DNA of 64,000 nt from an uncultured Caulobacterales bacterium (GCA_937928165.1 CALFVT010000004.1:1-64000), one strand, 5' to 3'. Shown: positions 16,253 through 25,871, counted from the stretch's first letter. The notes: generated by a model not told the origin, from the letters alone. Made by a program: numbers and translations.

Positions 16253-19186
16253 TTAATCCTTATCGCCGCCAGTTAAGCGCTTAAGCCAACTTCGTTTTTT
16301 TGGCTTTTTGGCAATATCGTCCATGTTTTGACCGGCTGTTTTTACATCTGCCTTAGGACTTATGCTCGCAGGCGTATCAATTTTAACCGATTGACGTTTG
16401 GGCGTTTTCGGCGCAGCCTTGTCTATATTGCTGCTTGCAGATGGCGTTTCATTTACTGCATCCACATTAGCTTGTCTCACGGGTGCTTTACGCTTTGCCT
16501 TGGCCGGTGTCTTGGTTTCAGGCTCTGCTTTAACAGGTGCATTTTTTACAGCCGCTTTGCGCGTCCGTTTTGGTTTTTGCGCATCACTGCCAAGGGGTTT
16601 TTCTTCAGGTTTAGGTTTTCTCGCTGTAGGTTTGCGCCGCGGTTTTGGTGCAGCCTTCTCAGCGGTCTTTGTACTGGCTTTGCTATCCGCTGCTTTGCGC
16701 TTTGGCGCTGCACGTTTGCGGGCTAGTTTTTCCTGAGCCGCCTCAGTTGGTTCATCAACCCCTTTTCTGGCAGGCGCTTTACGCCGGCTTGTTGTTTTGG
16801 AAGACTTAACGGTTTCAACAGAAACGCTTTCCTTAACAGGCCGAGTTGGTTTGCGCGGTTTTGGGGGGTTAGCTGTTTCAGACGCGGCTTGCGTCACCTC
16901 AGCTGTCTTACGCTTCGGCGCGGCTCGACGTGTTGTAGAACGCAGAGATGTCTTTCTAGTGGGTTTAGCCGCGGCATCATCCTGCTTCTGACCTTCACCG
17001 GCCTTATGCTCCTGATTTGTGCTAGCCTTATCTTGTTTGGCCGCCTTACGGGCAGGGGCTTTACGGCGTCCAGTCGTTTTCGCTTTTGGCGCAGGTTTTT
17101 CGTCGGCCGAAATATTGTTTACGGCTTCATCATTAGGCGTCTCTTTATTGCGGCTTGGTGCTTTTCTGCGGTTGCCGCGTTTCGGTTTTGCTTCGGACGT
17201 ATCGAGTGATTCATCCGCGCCCGGTTCAGCAGTGTCTAGGTTAGAGCTATCTGTTGATTGTACTTCACTATTTTCAATGTTCTCACCTTTACGGCGTCGT
17301 CCACCACGGCGCCCCCGGCGACGACGGCGGCGAGGTTGATCTTCATCATTTTCATCCTCATCCACTGATTCAGCCGGTTTGGCCTCACCGTCATGATCAT
17401 CTTTTGGTTTTGACTTTTCTTTTTTCTTCGCTTTCGCAGCAGCGCGGTCAGAGTCTTGCCGTTCCTGCCTATGTTCTTTTTCGATTTCACCCATTGGATC
17501 AGTAATTGGCGTATCTCTATTTTTCAAAATATCTATAGTAAAATCGGGTTTTAACAATGTGTTGTCGGCGTGAAGTTGAACGAACATACCATAGGTTTGT
17601 TCAATTTCATGAAGACGCTGGCGTTTCTCATTTATCATATAAAGGGCAACATCCGGCGTGACGGAGAGGCGAATTTGCTCGGCTTTACCCCGAACGCCGG
17701 TTTCAGCTGCGGCACGCAGGGCGCGCAGTGCTGTTGATTCCGTGCTGCGTTGACGCCCAACGCCGCTACAATGCGGACATGATATTGTGGAGGCATCAAG
17801 CAAGCTGCGACGGCGACGCTGCCGAGAAATTTCCATAAGTCCAAATTGTGAAATTCGGCCCGTTTGAACTCGCGCACGGTCTCGGGATAAGGCCTCTTTC
17901 ATGCGCCGCTCAACCGCGCGGTTATTTTTATGCTCATCCATATCGATAAAGTCGATAACAACCAGGCCTGCAAGGTCACGCAGGCGCATTTGGCGGGCGA
18001 CTTCGTCAACGGCTTCAAGATTTGTCTTAAGGGCCGTCCGCTCAACATTACGCTCTTTCGTGGAACGCCCCGAGTTAACATCAATAGATACAAGGGCTTC
18101 GGTCGGGTGAATGACAAGATAGCCGCCGGATTTAAGCTGTACGAGAGACGAAAGGCTGTCTTCGAGTTGGCTTTCAATATCGTAGCGCAAGAATAAAGGC
18201 ACATTGTCTTTATAGGCTTTTACATTTTTAGCATGGCTCGGCATGAGCATTTTAATAAAAGTTTTCGCATCTTTATAGGCCTCATCCCCTTGAACCAGGA
18301 CCTGACTTATATCTTTGTCATACAGATCACGAATGGACCGCTTTACGAGATCGCCCTCTTCATGAATAAGTGAAGGTGCAATCGACTTGAGCGTTTTCTC
18401 TCTTATGGTTTCCCATAGGCGGCTTAGATATTCATAATCGCGTTTAATCTCAGCCTTGGTGCGTTTCGCACCTGCGGTGCGGACGATGACTCCAATGCCT
18501 GACGGCACCTCAAGGTCGGCGACAATCGTTTTAAGCCGTTTACGGTCTGACCCATTGGCAATTTTACGGGAAATGCCACCGCCGCGCGGTGTATTGGGCA
18601 TAAGTACGCAATAACGGCCTGCAAGTGACAAATAGGTTGTCATGGCAGCGCCTTTATTGCCGCGTTCTTCTTTTACGACTTGAATTAAAAGGATTTGGCC
18701 ACGTTTTATGACCTCTTGTATTTTATAACGGCGGCGACTGGCATGTCTACGGCGCTTTTTTATAGGCTCACTTTGTTCTGAGTTATCGTCATCATCATTA
18801 TCATCGTCATCTGCCTCATGTGGGGCGTCCGAATTATTATTTGTGTTTTTGGCTTGTTTTTCAGCCGCCTCATCCTCGTCTTGAGCGTCGGCAAGGGCGT
18901 CAGCCTCTTCCGCTTCAAGAAGAGCCATGCGGTCTTCGTAAGGGATTTGGTAATAATCGGGATGAATCTCGCTAAAGGCCAAAAATCCATGACGATTTCC
19001 GCCATATTCTACAAAGGCGGCCTGAAGGGAAGGCTCGACGCGGGTGACGCGCGCAAGATAGACATTGCCGCGTAATTGACGCTTGGCACTGCTTTCAAAG
19101 TCAAGTTCTTCGATACGTGTACCGTCTGCGACGACAACACGTGTTTCCTCCGGGTGGGAGGCATCTATAAGCATTCTTTTTGTCAT
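16253..19186 (-). CDS. rne: Ribonuclease E
   Basis: This 977-residue endoribonuclease drives mRNA decay and rRNA processing. The N-terminal half has the S1 domain with an acidic insertion of about 60 residues (Asp/Glu-rich, then a basic RRR patch, about 90-150) typical of alphaproteobacteria, the catalytic DNase I-like region with the aspartates in SIDVNSG and DFIDMD, and the zinc-link CPHC. From about residue 560 the chain is a low-complexity Lys/Arg/Ala/Pro tail with repeated RRKAPARK- and APKRKA-like units, ending in a basic KKRSWLKRL segment that may bind a partner. ATG 19186 has GGAG six bases upstream and is preferred to a start 30 bases earlier. Confidence 0.97.
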   Translation of the reverse strand: MTKRMLIDASHPEETRVVVADGTRIEELDFESSAKRQLRGNVYLARVTRVEPSLQAAFVEYGGNRHGFLAFSEIHPDYYQIPYEDRMALLEAEEADALADAQDEDEAAEKQAKNTNNNSDAPHEADDDDNDDDDNSEQSEPIKKRRRHASRRRYKIQEVIKRGQILLIQVVKEERGNKGAAMTTYLSLAGRYCVLMPNTPRGGGISRKIANGSDRKRLKTIVADLEVPSGIGVIVRTAGAKRTKAEIKRDYEYLSRLWETIREKTLKSIAPSLIHEEGDLVKRSIRDLYDKDISQVLVQGDEAYKDAKTFIKMLMPSHAKNVKAYKDNVPLFLRYDIESQLEDSLSSLVQLKSGGYLVIHPTEALVSIDVNSGRSTKERNVERTALKTNLEAVDEVARQMRLRDLAGLVVIDFIDMDEHKNNRAVERRMKEALSRDRARVQTGRISQFGLMEISRQRRRRSLLDASTISCPHCSGVGRQRSTESTALRALRAAAETGVRGKAEQIRLSVTPDVALYMINEKRQRLHEIEQTYGMFVQLHADNTLLKPDFTIDILKNRDTPITDPMGEIEKEHRQERQDSDRAAAKAKKKEKSKPKDDHDGEAKPAESVDEDENDEDQPRRRRRRGRRGGRRRKGENIENSEVQSTDSSNLDTAEPGADESLDTSEAKPKRGNRRKAPSRNKETPNDEAVNNISADEKPAPKAKTTGRRKAPARKAAKQDKASTNQEHKAGEGQKQDDAAAKPTRKTSLRSTTRRAAPKRKTAEVTQAASETANPPKPRKPTRPVKESVSVETVKSSKTTSRRKAPARKGVDEPTEAAQEKLARKRAAPKRKAADSKASTKTAEKAAPKPRRKPTARKPKPEEKPLGSDAQKPKRTRKAAVKNAPVKAEPETKTPAKAKRKAPVRQANVDAVNETPSASSNIDKAAPKTPKRQSVKIDTPASISPKADVKTAGQNMDDIAKKPKKRSWLKRLTGGDKD

Positions 19187-19632
19187 TGTAATCTCCGAGG
19201 AGCCAAAGTGACGCATGATTTCGCCGGGCGCATAACTGCGCAGCGAAGGCTGTCAAAATAGACTCGATGTTAGAATTTATGTTTGTGAGCACTTGCGCAA
19301 CAGGATTATGTCCTGCTTTTATGTGTAAATGATATGAGCGCAAAAAGTGCATATAATCCTTTGGTTATAAACAAAACTTTCGCTTTGCGTTAGCTTGTTT
19401 AATCTGTGTAAGGCCACGCTGTCGTGGTAATAAATACCCGTTTTACGGTGTATCCAACCTTATTATTTCTCTCTTGGCCTTATTCCCCATAAAAGGCAAA
19501 GACTTTTGTGACTTTCAGGGTAAAAATTTCATTGCTGTAATAATATGGATTAACCCTCAATCTATGGGTTATGGTAAACGGATTCTTAAATCTCTGTGTC
19601 CATTATTAAAGCGTGTTTTGTTGAATGTGATA
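19187..19632. promoter_or_regulatory. Divergent control region between rne and the amidase gene
   Basis: About 446 bases without a supported gene separate the divergent rne and amidase genes. It must hold both promoters and the rne leader, which in many bacteria takes part in autoregulation by RNase E. A small inverted repeat CAGGA-TTATG-TCCTG lies at 19301-19315. An open frame continues upstream of the amidase start to 19474, but it lacks ribosome-binding sites and would spoil the signal peptide. I see no clear promoter elements. Confidence 0.5.
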
Positions 19633-21120
19633 ATGATGAGTTTTCTTAAGATAGTTTTTCTTGCAATGATGGTAACTCTTTATGCTCCGTTATTAGCGGC
19701 GCAGGACTGGGTTGACCTTGACTATATTGTGACAGCTGAAGATGAAATGGTTCAGTTGTCTTTTACGCAGGATATTGAGAGCCCAGTTATAACACGGCTT
19801 GATTCTGGGGTTCCGCGGCTGGTTCTGGACTGGCCGTATATGACATCCTCGGTTAAGGGACAAAATATCGGGCAAGGCCAGACATCTATAACAGGCGAAG
19901 GGGTGATTAAACGATATCGCTACGCACAGCGAGGAGAGGGCTTGCGCCTCGTTCTGGAATTGACGGCGGAGGCAGAGTTCTCCAGTACAGAAAATCTTGG
20001 CAATCAATTTCGCGTTAAGTTTAAACCGCGCAGCCAAGACCAAAAGGATATAGTATCGGTAAATCATCAAGACCATAATGCTTTTGCTTATCACACGCCG
20101 TTCCCAAGACTAAAACCTAACTTAGCCATCGAAGATAAAACATCTGCTTTTGTAAAACCGCAAGCGCCTGTAAAACCGCAAGCGCCGGCCAGAGTCCATA
20201 ATACGTTTCTTTATGACGTGCCCCGACCGCGTGTAAAGCCAAACGCGGTGATAAGGCACCCGGCAAAGACGCGCCAATTTACGAATAAGGACGTAAAGCC
20301 GGAAAACGACTTTGCGGAAAGTTATACGCCTGTGAAACGTGTCTTTAAAACAACTGAGACGCCTTACCCACGAACAGCGCCGCATATTGGTGTAGGGCAG
20401 AACTTAAACTTAGGCCGCTTTACGGCTGATGTTCAAAAGCTTACGCCTAAAAAACCAATGATTATCATTGATCCGGGACATGGTGGATATGACCCCGGCG
20501 CAATAGGTGCCAAAGGAACGAAGGAAAAGCTAATTACATCGCGCGTGTCAAAACGCCTCGCGGAGGGTTTGCGCAAAACGGGACGTTACAATGTGGCTCT
20601 AACGCGGACAAAAGACGTCTATGTCGAACATGATGACCGTTTACGTATTGCAAGAGAGCGCGGGGCCGATTTATTTATCTCTCTCCATGCAGATTCGACG
20701 GAAAATGGAAAAGCTGCTGGGGCTTCTGTCTATACCTTGTCTGATAGAGCTAAGGGCCGATCTAAAGACATAACTCATACACAAAACTGGATTGTTGATG
20801 TTGATCTTTCTGAGCAAACAAGTTCTGTTGGAGATATTCTTGTGGATTTAGCGCAGCGCAAGACGCAATCCCGCAGTGCAGAGTTTGCGGCTGAGTTGGT
20901 CGCACATTTAGAGCCCGTTGTGCCGCTTGTTCGTAACACGCACAGGCGGGCTGGTTATTATGTTTTATTAGCCCCGGATGTGCCGGCTGTTCTTTTAGAA
21001 CTAGGTTTTATCTCAAATAGAGAAGACGAAAAACGCCTAAATAAGACGGCAGAGCAAGAAAAGATTACTAAGGCTGTTATTCGCGCGATTAATAGCTATT
21101 TTAATGTCAAAACTCCGTGA
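19633..21120 (+). CDS. N-acetylmuramoyl-L-alanine amidase (AmiA/B/C type)
   Basis: The enzyme cuts the amide bond between MurNAc and the stem peptide and splits septal wall at division. After a signal peptide (cleavage near LLAAQD), an AMIN-type beta domain (about residues 20-125) is followed by a Pro/Lys-rich linker of degenerate repeats, then an Amidase_3 catalytic domain: IIIDPGHGGYDPGA with a zinc histidine, LFISLHADS with another, and VLLELGFISNREDE with the catalytic Glu. The start is uncertain: ATG 19633 or 19636 gives a normal signal peptide (495 residues), while ATG 19564 or an upstream codon at 19474 would extend it. PBP1A follows. Confidence 0.93.
   Translation: MMSFLKIVFLAMMVTLYAPLLAAQDWVDLDYIVTAEDEMVQLSFTQDIESPVITRLDSGVPRLVLDWPYMTSSVKGQNIGQGQTSITGEGVIKRYRYAQRGEGLRLVLELTAEAEFSSTENLGNQFRVKFKPRSQDQKDIVSVNHQDHNAFAYHTPFPRLKPNLAIEDKTSAFVKPQAPVKPQAPARVHNTFLYDVPRPRVKPNAVIRHPAKTRQFTNKDVKPENDFAESYTPVKRVFKTTETPYPRTAPHIGVGQNLNLGRFTADVQKLTPKKPMIIIDPGHGGYDPGAIGAKGTKEKLITSRVSKRLAEGLRKTGRYNVALTRTKDVYVEHDDRLRIARERGADLFISLHADSTENGKAAGASVYTLSDRAKGRSKDITHTQNWIVDVDLSEQTSSVGDILVDLAQRKTQSRSAEFAAELVAHLEPVVPLVRNTHRRAGYYVLLAPDVPAVLLELGFISNREDEKRLNKTAEQEKITKAVIRAINSYFNVKTP
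20151..20186 (+). repeat. Perfect 18-base tandem duplication in the amidase linker
   Basis: TGTAAAACCGCAAGCGCC occurs twice back to back, in frame, encoding two VKPQAP units in the linker between the AMIN and catalytic domains. Perfect identity suggests a recent slippage event. Confidence 0.9.
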
Positions 21121-21199
21121 CCCGAGGGGGATAAGAACTTATACTCATATGAGTCGTTTGTTTCCATATTTGCCTTATTCTTACCGTAAATTCGGGCAT

Positions 21200-21230
21200 A
21201 ATATGTGATCTATATATGCGAATATGTGAT
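21200..21230 (+). promoter_or_regulatory. Direct repeat AATATGTGAT x2 upstream of PBP1A
   Basis: Two identical 10-base copies start at 21200 and 21221, 21 bases (two helical turns) apart, within the 129-base gap before the PBP1A start. The second ends 20 bases before the ATG. The spacing fits a regulator dimer pair on one face of the DNA, but no known motif is recognised and part of it could be a -10 region. Confidence 0.35.
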
Positions 21231-21249
21231 ATAAGGGCCATAATTGGTT

Positions 21250-24240
21250 ATGTCGAAATCAGGATTGTTTAAAGTTTTTAAATGGGGCTTCCTTACAGGG
21301 CTGTTCATAGCGCTGTGTGCGGCTTTGTTTATCTTTATATTTATCATGCGTTCCACTCGTGATCTTCCGCCGCTTGAAACTTTGTCTAATTATAAGCCGC
21401 AAATCATGACGCGGGTACATGCTGGTGACGGCAAGCTTATCGAAGAATTTGCCGAGGAGCAGCGCGTTTTTATATCGGGACAGAAAATTCCCGATCAACT
21501 TAAACATGCTTTTATTGCAGCCGAAGACCAACGTTATTATAGACATAACGGTTGGGACCCCATCGGCTTGACCCGTGCGGCTCTACAAGCTCCAATACGC
21601 AAACTAAAAGGCCAGCGTATTGGCGGAACATCGACGATTACTCAGCAAGTGGCGAAAAATTTTATTGTAGGAGATGATTATTCTATCCGCCGTAAAATTC
21701 GTGAGATTGCTATCGCGCGGCGTATGGAAAAAGTATTAGATAAAGACCAAATCATTGAGCTTTATTTGAATGAAATTTATTTTGGACGGCGATCTTATGG
21801 GGTGGCGGCGGCCTCATTAAACTATTTTGGTAAGCCTCTTGATCAATTAAGCTTAGCAGAAATGACATATCTGGGCGCTCTACCTAAGGGGCCGAATAAT
21901 TACCGTCTTGATGAAGAACGTGGGCGGGCCCGCGCGGCAACACGTCAATCCTATATTCTTGGGCGTATGGTTGAAGATGGATATATTACGAAAGAACAAG
22001 CGAATAATGCTAAAAATGAAGCCTTAGAATGGATAACCCGGTTCAACGGCCAAGAATACTTAGCAGCAGATTATTTTGTTGAAGAAGCCCGTAAGGAGAT
22101 TTTTGATCTCTACGGTGAAGATGAACTTTATGCAGGTGGTTTATCGATTAGAACAACATTAGACACGCAAATGCAGCTTGCTGGGCGCAAGGCCTTGCGT
22201 AATGGACTTGAAGCTTTTGATCGCCGCAGAGGTTACCGCGGCCCGATTGGCCACTTTGATAATTTTTCAGATTGGAAAACTCGCCTTGAAGCCTTCAAGG
22301 CTCCGCCTGATATTGCGCCCTGGCGTTATGCTTTAGTGCGGTCTACCGATAAAAAAATGGCAAAGCTATCTTTTGCTGATGAGGCTGCCGTTACAAGTGA
22401 TGAAGACATCGATAAATCAGGTGTTTTAGAATTGAAAGAGGTTGAGTGGGCGGCTAAAGTTTTGGCCAATGATAGAAAAGGTAAGGCCCCCGAAGCGGTT
22501 TCCGATGTTATAAAAGCCGGGGACATCATTCTTGTTGAAGCCTTACAGGGGGACGGAAATCAGACAGATGATGGCGTACAGCGTTATGGTCTTCGCCAAG
22601 TGCCGCTTGTTAACGGCGGACTTATTGCAATGGACCCGCATACGGGCCGGGTTTTAGCACTTGTTGGTGGTTATAGTTTTAACCAAAGTCAATATAACCG
22701 TGCTACACAAGCTAACCGCCAGCCGGGCTCCGCCTTTAAGCCTTTTGTTTATGCGGCGGCGCTGGAAAATGAGTTTACACCCTCAAGTCAAGTTTTGGAT
22801 GCACCCTTTGTTATCGCACGTAATGATGCGGATAAATGCGACGAGGCTGATTTAGCTTTAAAAGAAGCCGGGGAAAATGGGCTTCGCAATTCAGATATTC
22901 AAAACCCTGAAATCCCTACGGACGTTGAAGAGTGTGAACGGTTTTATAAGCCAAGTAACTTTTCGGAAGGACGTTGGTATGGGCTCTCAACCTTACGCCT
23001 AGGCCTTGAAAAGTCACGAAACGCAATGACGGTTCGGCTCGCGAATGATATTGGTATGCGGCCCGTAAAACGCATTGGTGAAAACCTTGGTATATATGAT
23101 GATGTTAAGCCTGAGCTGGCATGGTCTTTAGGAGCAGGCGAGACAACTTTACTACGGTTAGCGAAGGGTTACTCAGTGCTAGTTAACGGCGGAAAAGACG
23201 TAACGCCGCGTATTATTGACCGCGTGCAGAACCGTCTTGGGGAAACAATTTATCTTCACGGTGAAACAGCCTGTGAGGTTTGCGCACAAGAAGAATGGAC
23301 GGGGCAATCAGCACCTTCTCTTGATGATGAGCGGGCTCAACTTATGGACCCGATTACGGCTTATCAAGTCACATATATGCTTAAAGGCGTTGTTGATAAT
23401 GGAACGGGCCGGTCAATATCTGTGCTTGGGCGGCCTCTCGGCGGCAAAACGGGGACAACAAATGATTTTAAAGATGGATGGTTCATGGGGTTTTCGCCTG
23501 ATCTCGTAGCCGGAATTTATGTGGGTTATGATACGCCGCGTTCATTAGCAAATGAATCTGGCGGTAAAGTCGCTGCGCCTATTTTCCGTGATTTCATGGG
23601 GGAAGTTTTAAAAGGAAAACCCAAAGTGCCGTTTCGTATTCCAGAAGGCATTACCCTAGCCCCCGTCAACCGGGATACGGGGGAGCCGTCATTCATTGGT
23701 GCGCCTAATTATATCCTTGAGGCTTACCGTTCAGGCACAGAGCCGGGGCTAAGTAATTTTGGCTCTTCCATTCGGATTGGGGGGGGTGATTACGGCCTGG
23801 ACGGTAGTAGCCCTGATAGTGATAGTGACGCAGATTTTTACGACCTTGACTACGGCTTTGATGATAATGAGGCCCCAGAGGGTACTTCGGAGCTTGACGA
23901 AACGAATGCTGTTGAAACCAGCAATGAGGATGCGGTTACAGATAATGCGGCAGAGAGTGATGTATTGAGTATTTCAAATGACGCTGAGGAAAATGACAGG
24001 AATGATAGTGTGGAGAATGGCCTGAACAATGAGAAAAAAACAGGAGATCCTTCGGGAGCGTCACCAGATAAAGCGTTAGATGCGCCGCAAGGCGAAACAC
24101 CGCTCGACGCTAATGGGGAGTTATCCGAAGCAGAAAAATTAAAAAAAGCGGCGGCTGATGAGCTTAAGAAGAAAAAAGAAGAGTTAGCGCTCGAAGACGA
24201 TGAAGAGCTTGAAGACGAGTTGGAAGACGGTCTTTATTAA
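21250..24240 (+). CDS. mrcA: Penicillin-binding protein 1A (bifunctional transglycosylase/transpeptidase)
   Basis: A 996-residue class A PBP that polymerises and cross-links peptidoglycan. It has a short cytoplasmic tail, one transmembrane helix (about residues 11-33), a GT51 glycosyltransferase domain (AAEDQRYYRHNGWD with the catalytic Glu, GTSTITQQVAKN) and a transpeptidase domain with the active-site Ser in PGSAFKPF, the SRN triad and GKTGTTND. Past the transpeptidase (about residue 845) is an unusual acidic tail of some 150 residues with Asp/Ser runs and a charged KKKKEELALEDDEE-like end. The ATG at 21250 is chosen over a TTG six bases upstream. It lies between the amidase and prfB genes. 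Confidence 0.95.
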   Translation: MSKSGLFKVFKWGFLTGLFIALCAALFIFIFIMRSTRDLPPLETLSNYKPQIMTRVHAGDGKLIEEFAEEQRVFISGQKIPDQLKHAFIAAEDQRYYRHNGWDPIGLTRAALQAPIRKLKGQRIGGTSTITQQVAKNFIVGDDYSIRRKIREIAIARRMEKVLDKDQIIELYLNEIYFGRRSYGVAAASLNYFGKPLDQLSLAEMTYLGALPKGPNNYRLDEERGRARAATRQSYILGRMVEDGYITKEQANNAKNEALEWITRFNGQEYLAADYFVEEARKEIFDLYGEDELYAGGLSIRTTLDTQMQLAGRKALRNGLEAFDRRRGYRGPIGHFDNFSDWKTRLEAFKAPPDIAPWRYALVRSTDKKMAKLSFADEAAVTSDEDIDKSGVLELKEVEWAAKVLANDRKGKAPEAVSDVIKAGDIILVEALQGDGNQTDDGVQRYGLRQVPLVNGGLIAMDPHTGRVLALVGGYSFNQSQYNRATQANRQPGSAFKPFVYAAALENEFTPSSQVLDAPFVIARNDADKCDEADLALKEAGENGLRNSDIQNPEIPTDVEECERFYKPSNFSEGRWYGLSTLRLGLEKSRNAMTVRLANDIGMRPVKRIGENLGIYDDVKPELAWSLGAGETTLLRLAKGYSVLVNGGKDVTPRIIDRVQNRLGETIYLHGETACEVCAQEEWTGQSAPSLDDERAQLMDPITAYQVTYMLKGVVDNGTGRSISVLGRPLGGKTGTTNDFKDGWFMGFSPDLVAGIYVGYDTPRSLANESGGKVAAPIFRDFMGEVLKGKPKVPFRIPEGITLAPVNRDTGEPSFIGAPNYILEAYRSGTEPGLSNFGSSIRIGGGDYGLDGSSPDSDSDADFYDLDYGFDDNEAPEGTSELDETNAVETSNEDAVTDNAAESDVLSISNDAEENDRNDSVENGLNNEKKTGDPSGASPDKALDAPQGETPLDANGELSEAEKLKKAAADELKKKKEELALEDDEELEDELEDGLY

Positions 24241-24290
24241 AAGCGGTTCAGCGATTAAAACTTCGCAATTAAATATAGAAATGAGAATAT

Positions 24291-25407
24291 ATGCGTGCTG
24301 ATATTGAACAGCTTGAAATAGCGGTTAAGCAGTCTGTCGGCCTGCTAAGGAGGCGTCTTTGACTGGGACGTTGCAGAGCGCCGCCTCGCGGAGTTAAATA
24401 ATTTATCAGAGCAAAACGGGTTTTGGGATGACCCGCAAGCCGCGCAAAAACTTATGCGTGAGCGGAGTAAGCTCGAAAATGCCTTTGAGAATATCACCTC
24501 TATCGAAACGCAATTATTAGACGCGATTGAATATGCGCAGCTTGCGGAAATGGAAGGTGAGGACAGTCTTCTTGACGAGGCCTTTTCGGCCCTAACGGCC
24601 TTGTCAGAAATAGCCCAGAAAGCTGAGCTTGAGGCCCTTTTGTCGGGGGAGGCGGATAGTAATGATTGTTTTGTTGAAATACATCCAGGGGCCGGCGGAA
24701 CAGAGGCGCAGGATTGGGCTGAAATGCTATTGCGTATGTATACGCGCTGGGCGCAAGCTCATAATATGAAGGTCGATGTTTTAGAGGTTGAAGCCGGAGA
24801 TGGGGCTGGAATTAAATCGGCTACGATTAAAATTAAAGGTGAAAATGCTTATGGCTGGTTAAAAACTGAATCAGGCGTTCATAGGCTTGTCCGTATATCC
24901 CCGTTTGATTCGAATGCAAAGCGCCACACAAGTTTTTCCAGTGTGTGGATATTCCCCGAAATCGACGATACGATTGAAATTGATATCGACGAATCTGATT
25001 GCCGCGTTGATACTTACCGGGCCTCGGGCGCAGGGGGGCAACATGTTAATAAAACGGATAGTGCTGTGCGTATAACCCATGAACCGACGGGAATTGTTGT
25101 GCAGTGCCAAAATGACCGATCACAGCATAAAAATAGATCACAGGCATGGGATATGCTACGGGCACGGCTTTATGAGCGGGAACTACAAATCCGCGAAGAC
25201 GCGGCGCAGGCCGAAGCAGATAATAAAGCGGAGATTGGTTGGGGACATCAAATCAGATCCTACGTCTTGCAGCCCTATCAACTTGTCAAGGACTTGCGTA
25301 CAGGCGCAGAAACATCGGATACGCGCGGTGTCTTAGATGGTAAAATAGATGTGTTTTTATCGGCGTCACTCTCCGCAAAGATTACATCTCAAATGGCCGG
25401 TGAATAA
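24291..25407 (+). CDS. prfB: Peptide chain release factor 2, requiring +1 frameshift
   Basis: RF2 recognises UGA and UAA stops. A 23-codon first frame (ATG 24291, ending LLRRRL) meets an in-frame TGA at 24360-24362; skipping T24360 continues as [12 protein letters not shown] and gives a 371-residue protein that joins as RF2 usually reads (LLRR-LDWD). The second frame has the stop-codon recognition SPF ([11 protein letters not shown]) and the GGQ motif in [11 protein letters not shown] that triggers hydrolysis. The first ATG inside the second frame lies at 24454 and would lose much of domain 1. The gene follows PBP1A by 50 bases. Confidence 0.95.
24347..24363 (+). promoter_or_regulatory. Programmed +1 frameshift site of prfB
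   Basis: AAGGAGG (24347-24353), three bases, then CTT TGA C (24357-24363). This matches the known RF2 autoregulatory site: an internal Shine-Dalgarno three bases before a slippery CUU, followed by a weak UGAC stop. Low RF2 lets the ribosome slip to the +1 frame; high RF2 terminates. Function is inferred from this match. Confidence 0.95.
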
Positions 25408-25448
25408 AATCAAATTTGAATATGACGCAAAGCGAAAAGCCTAAAAGC

Positions 25449-25871
25449 CTATAGCTTAGGTTTTGTAATATTCCCGCCAGATTTACGTGAACATTTACCG
25501 TCAAAAAATGCGCCATTGGCTATGACAAGATGGTCTTGAATAATGTCGGCTTGAACATTTGCCGTCTCCGCTAGCTCAACGGAGGCCGCATCAATCTTAC
25601 CTGTAACCTTCCCGCGGATCGTTACTTTGGCTGCTGATAGTTTGCCGTTTATAGCGCCTTGCTCTCCAATCATGACGTGATTGGCAATGATATTACCGTC
25701 TAATTGACCGTCAATTTGAACGTCGCCATCTGTTTTAATATCGCCTGTGATGGCAAGGTCTTTACCCAATATTGACGGAACTGAACTTGTCGCACTATTT
25801 CGCGGAGCGGATGGTTTTTTAGATTGTTCATTCGGCTGTGTTTGCGCCGAAGAATTTGTTTTATTGAACAT
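25449..25871 (-). CDS. Bactofilin
   Basis: The 140-residue protein is a bactofilin, a polymer-forming cytoskeletal beta-helix. It has a disordered polar N-terminus (about 30 residues), then short beta rungs rich in G, I, V and D (SILGKDLAITGDIKTDGDVQIDGQLDGNI and onward to about residue 125) and a short basic tail. Bactofilins mark sites of localised wall synthesis, for example in stalk formation in Caulobacter. It overlaps the upstream M23 peptidase gene by 11 bases, a pairing also known in other bacteria. Confidence 0.95.
   Translation of the reverse strand: MFNKTNSSAQTQPNEQSKKPSAPRNSATSSVPSILGKDLAITGDIKTDGDVQIDGQLDGNIIANHVMIGEQGAINGKLSAAKVTIRGKVTGKIDAASVELAETANVQADIIQDHLVIANGAFFDGKCSRKSGGNITKPKL

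Noticed and set aside
16328-17339. Long open frames on the plus strand opposite the RNase E tail
   Set aside because: They arise from the skewed Lys/Arg/Ala codons of the tail read backwards; they lack ribosome-binding sites and family features.
24454-25407. prfB as a truncated gene beginning at 24454
   Set aside because: The upstream frame and the exact frameshift signal give a full RF2, so truncation is not needed.
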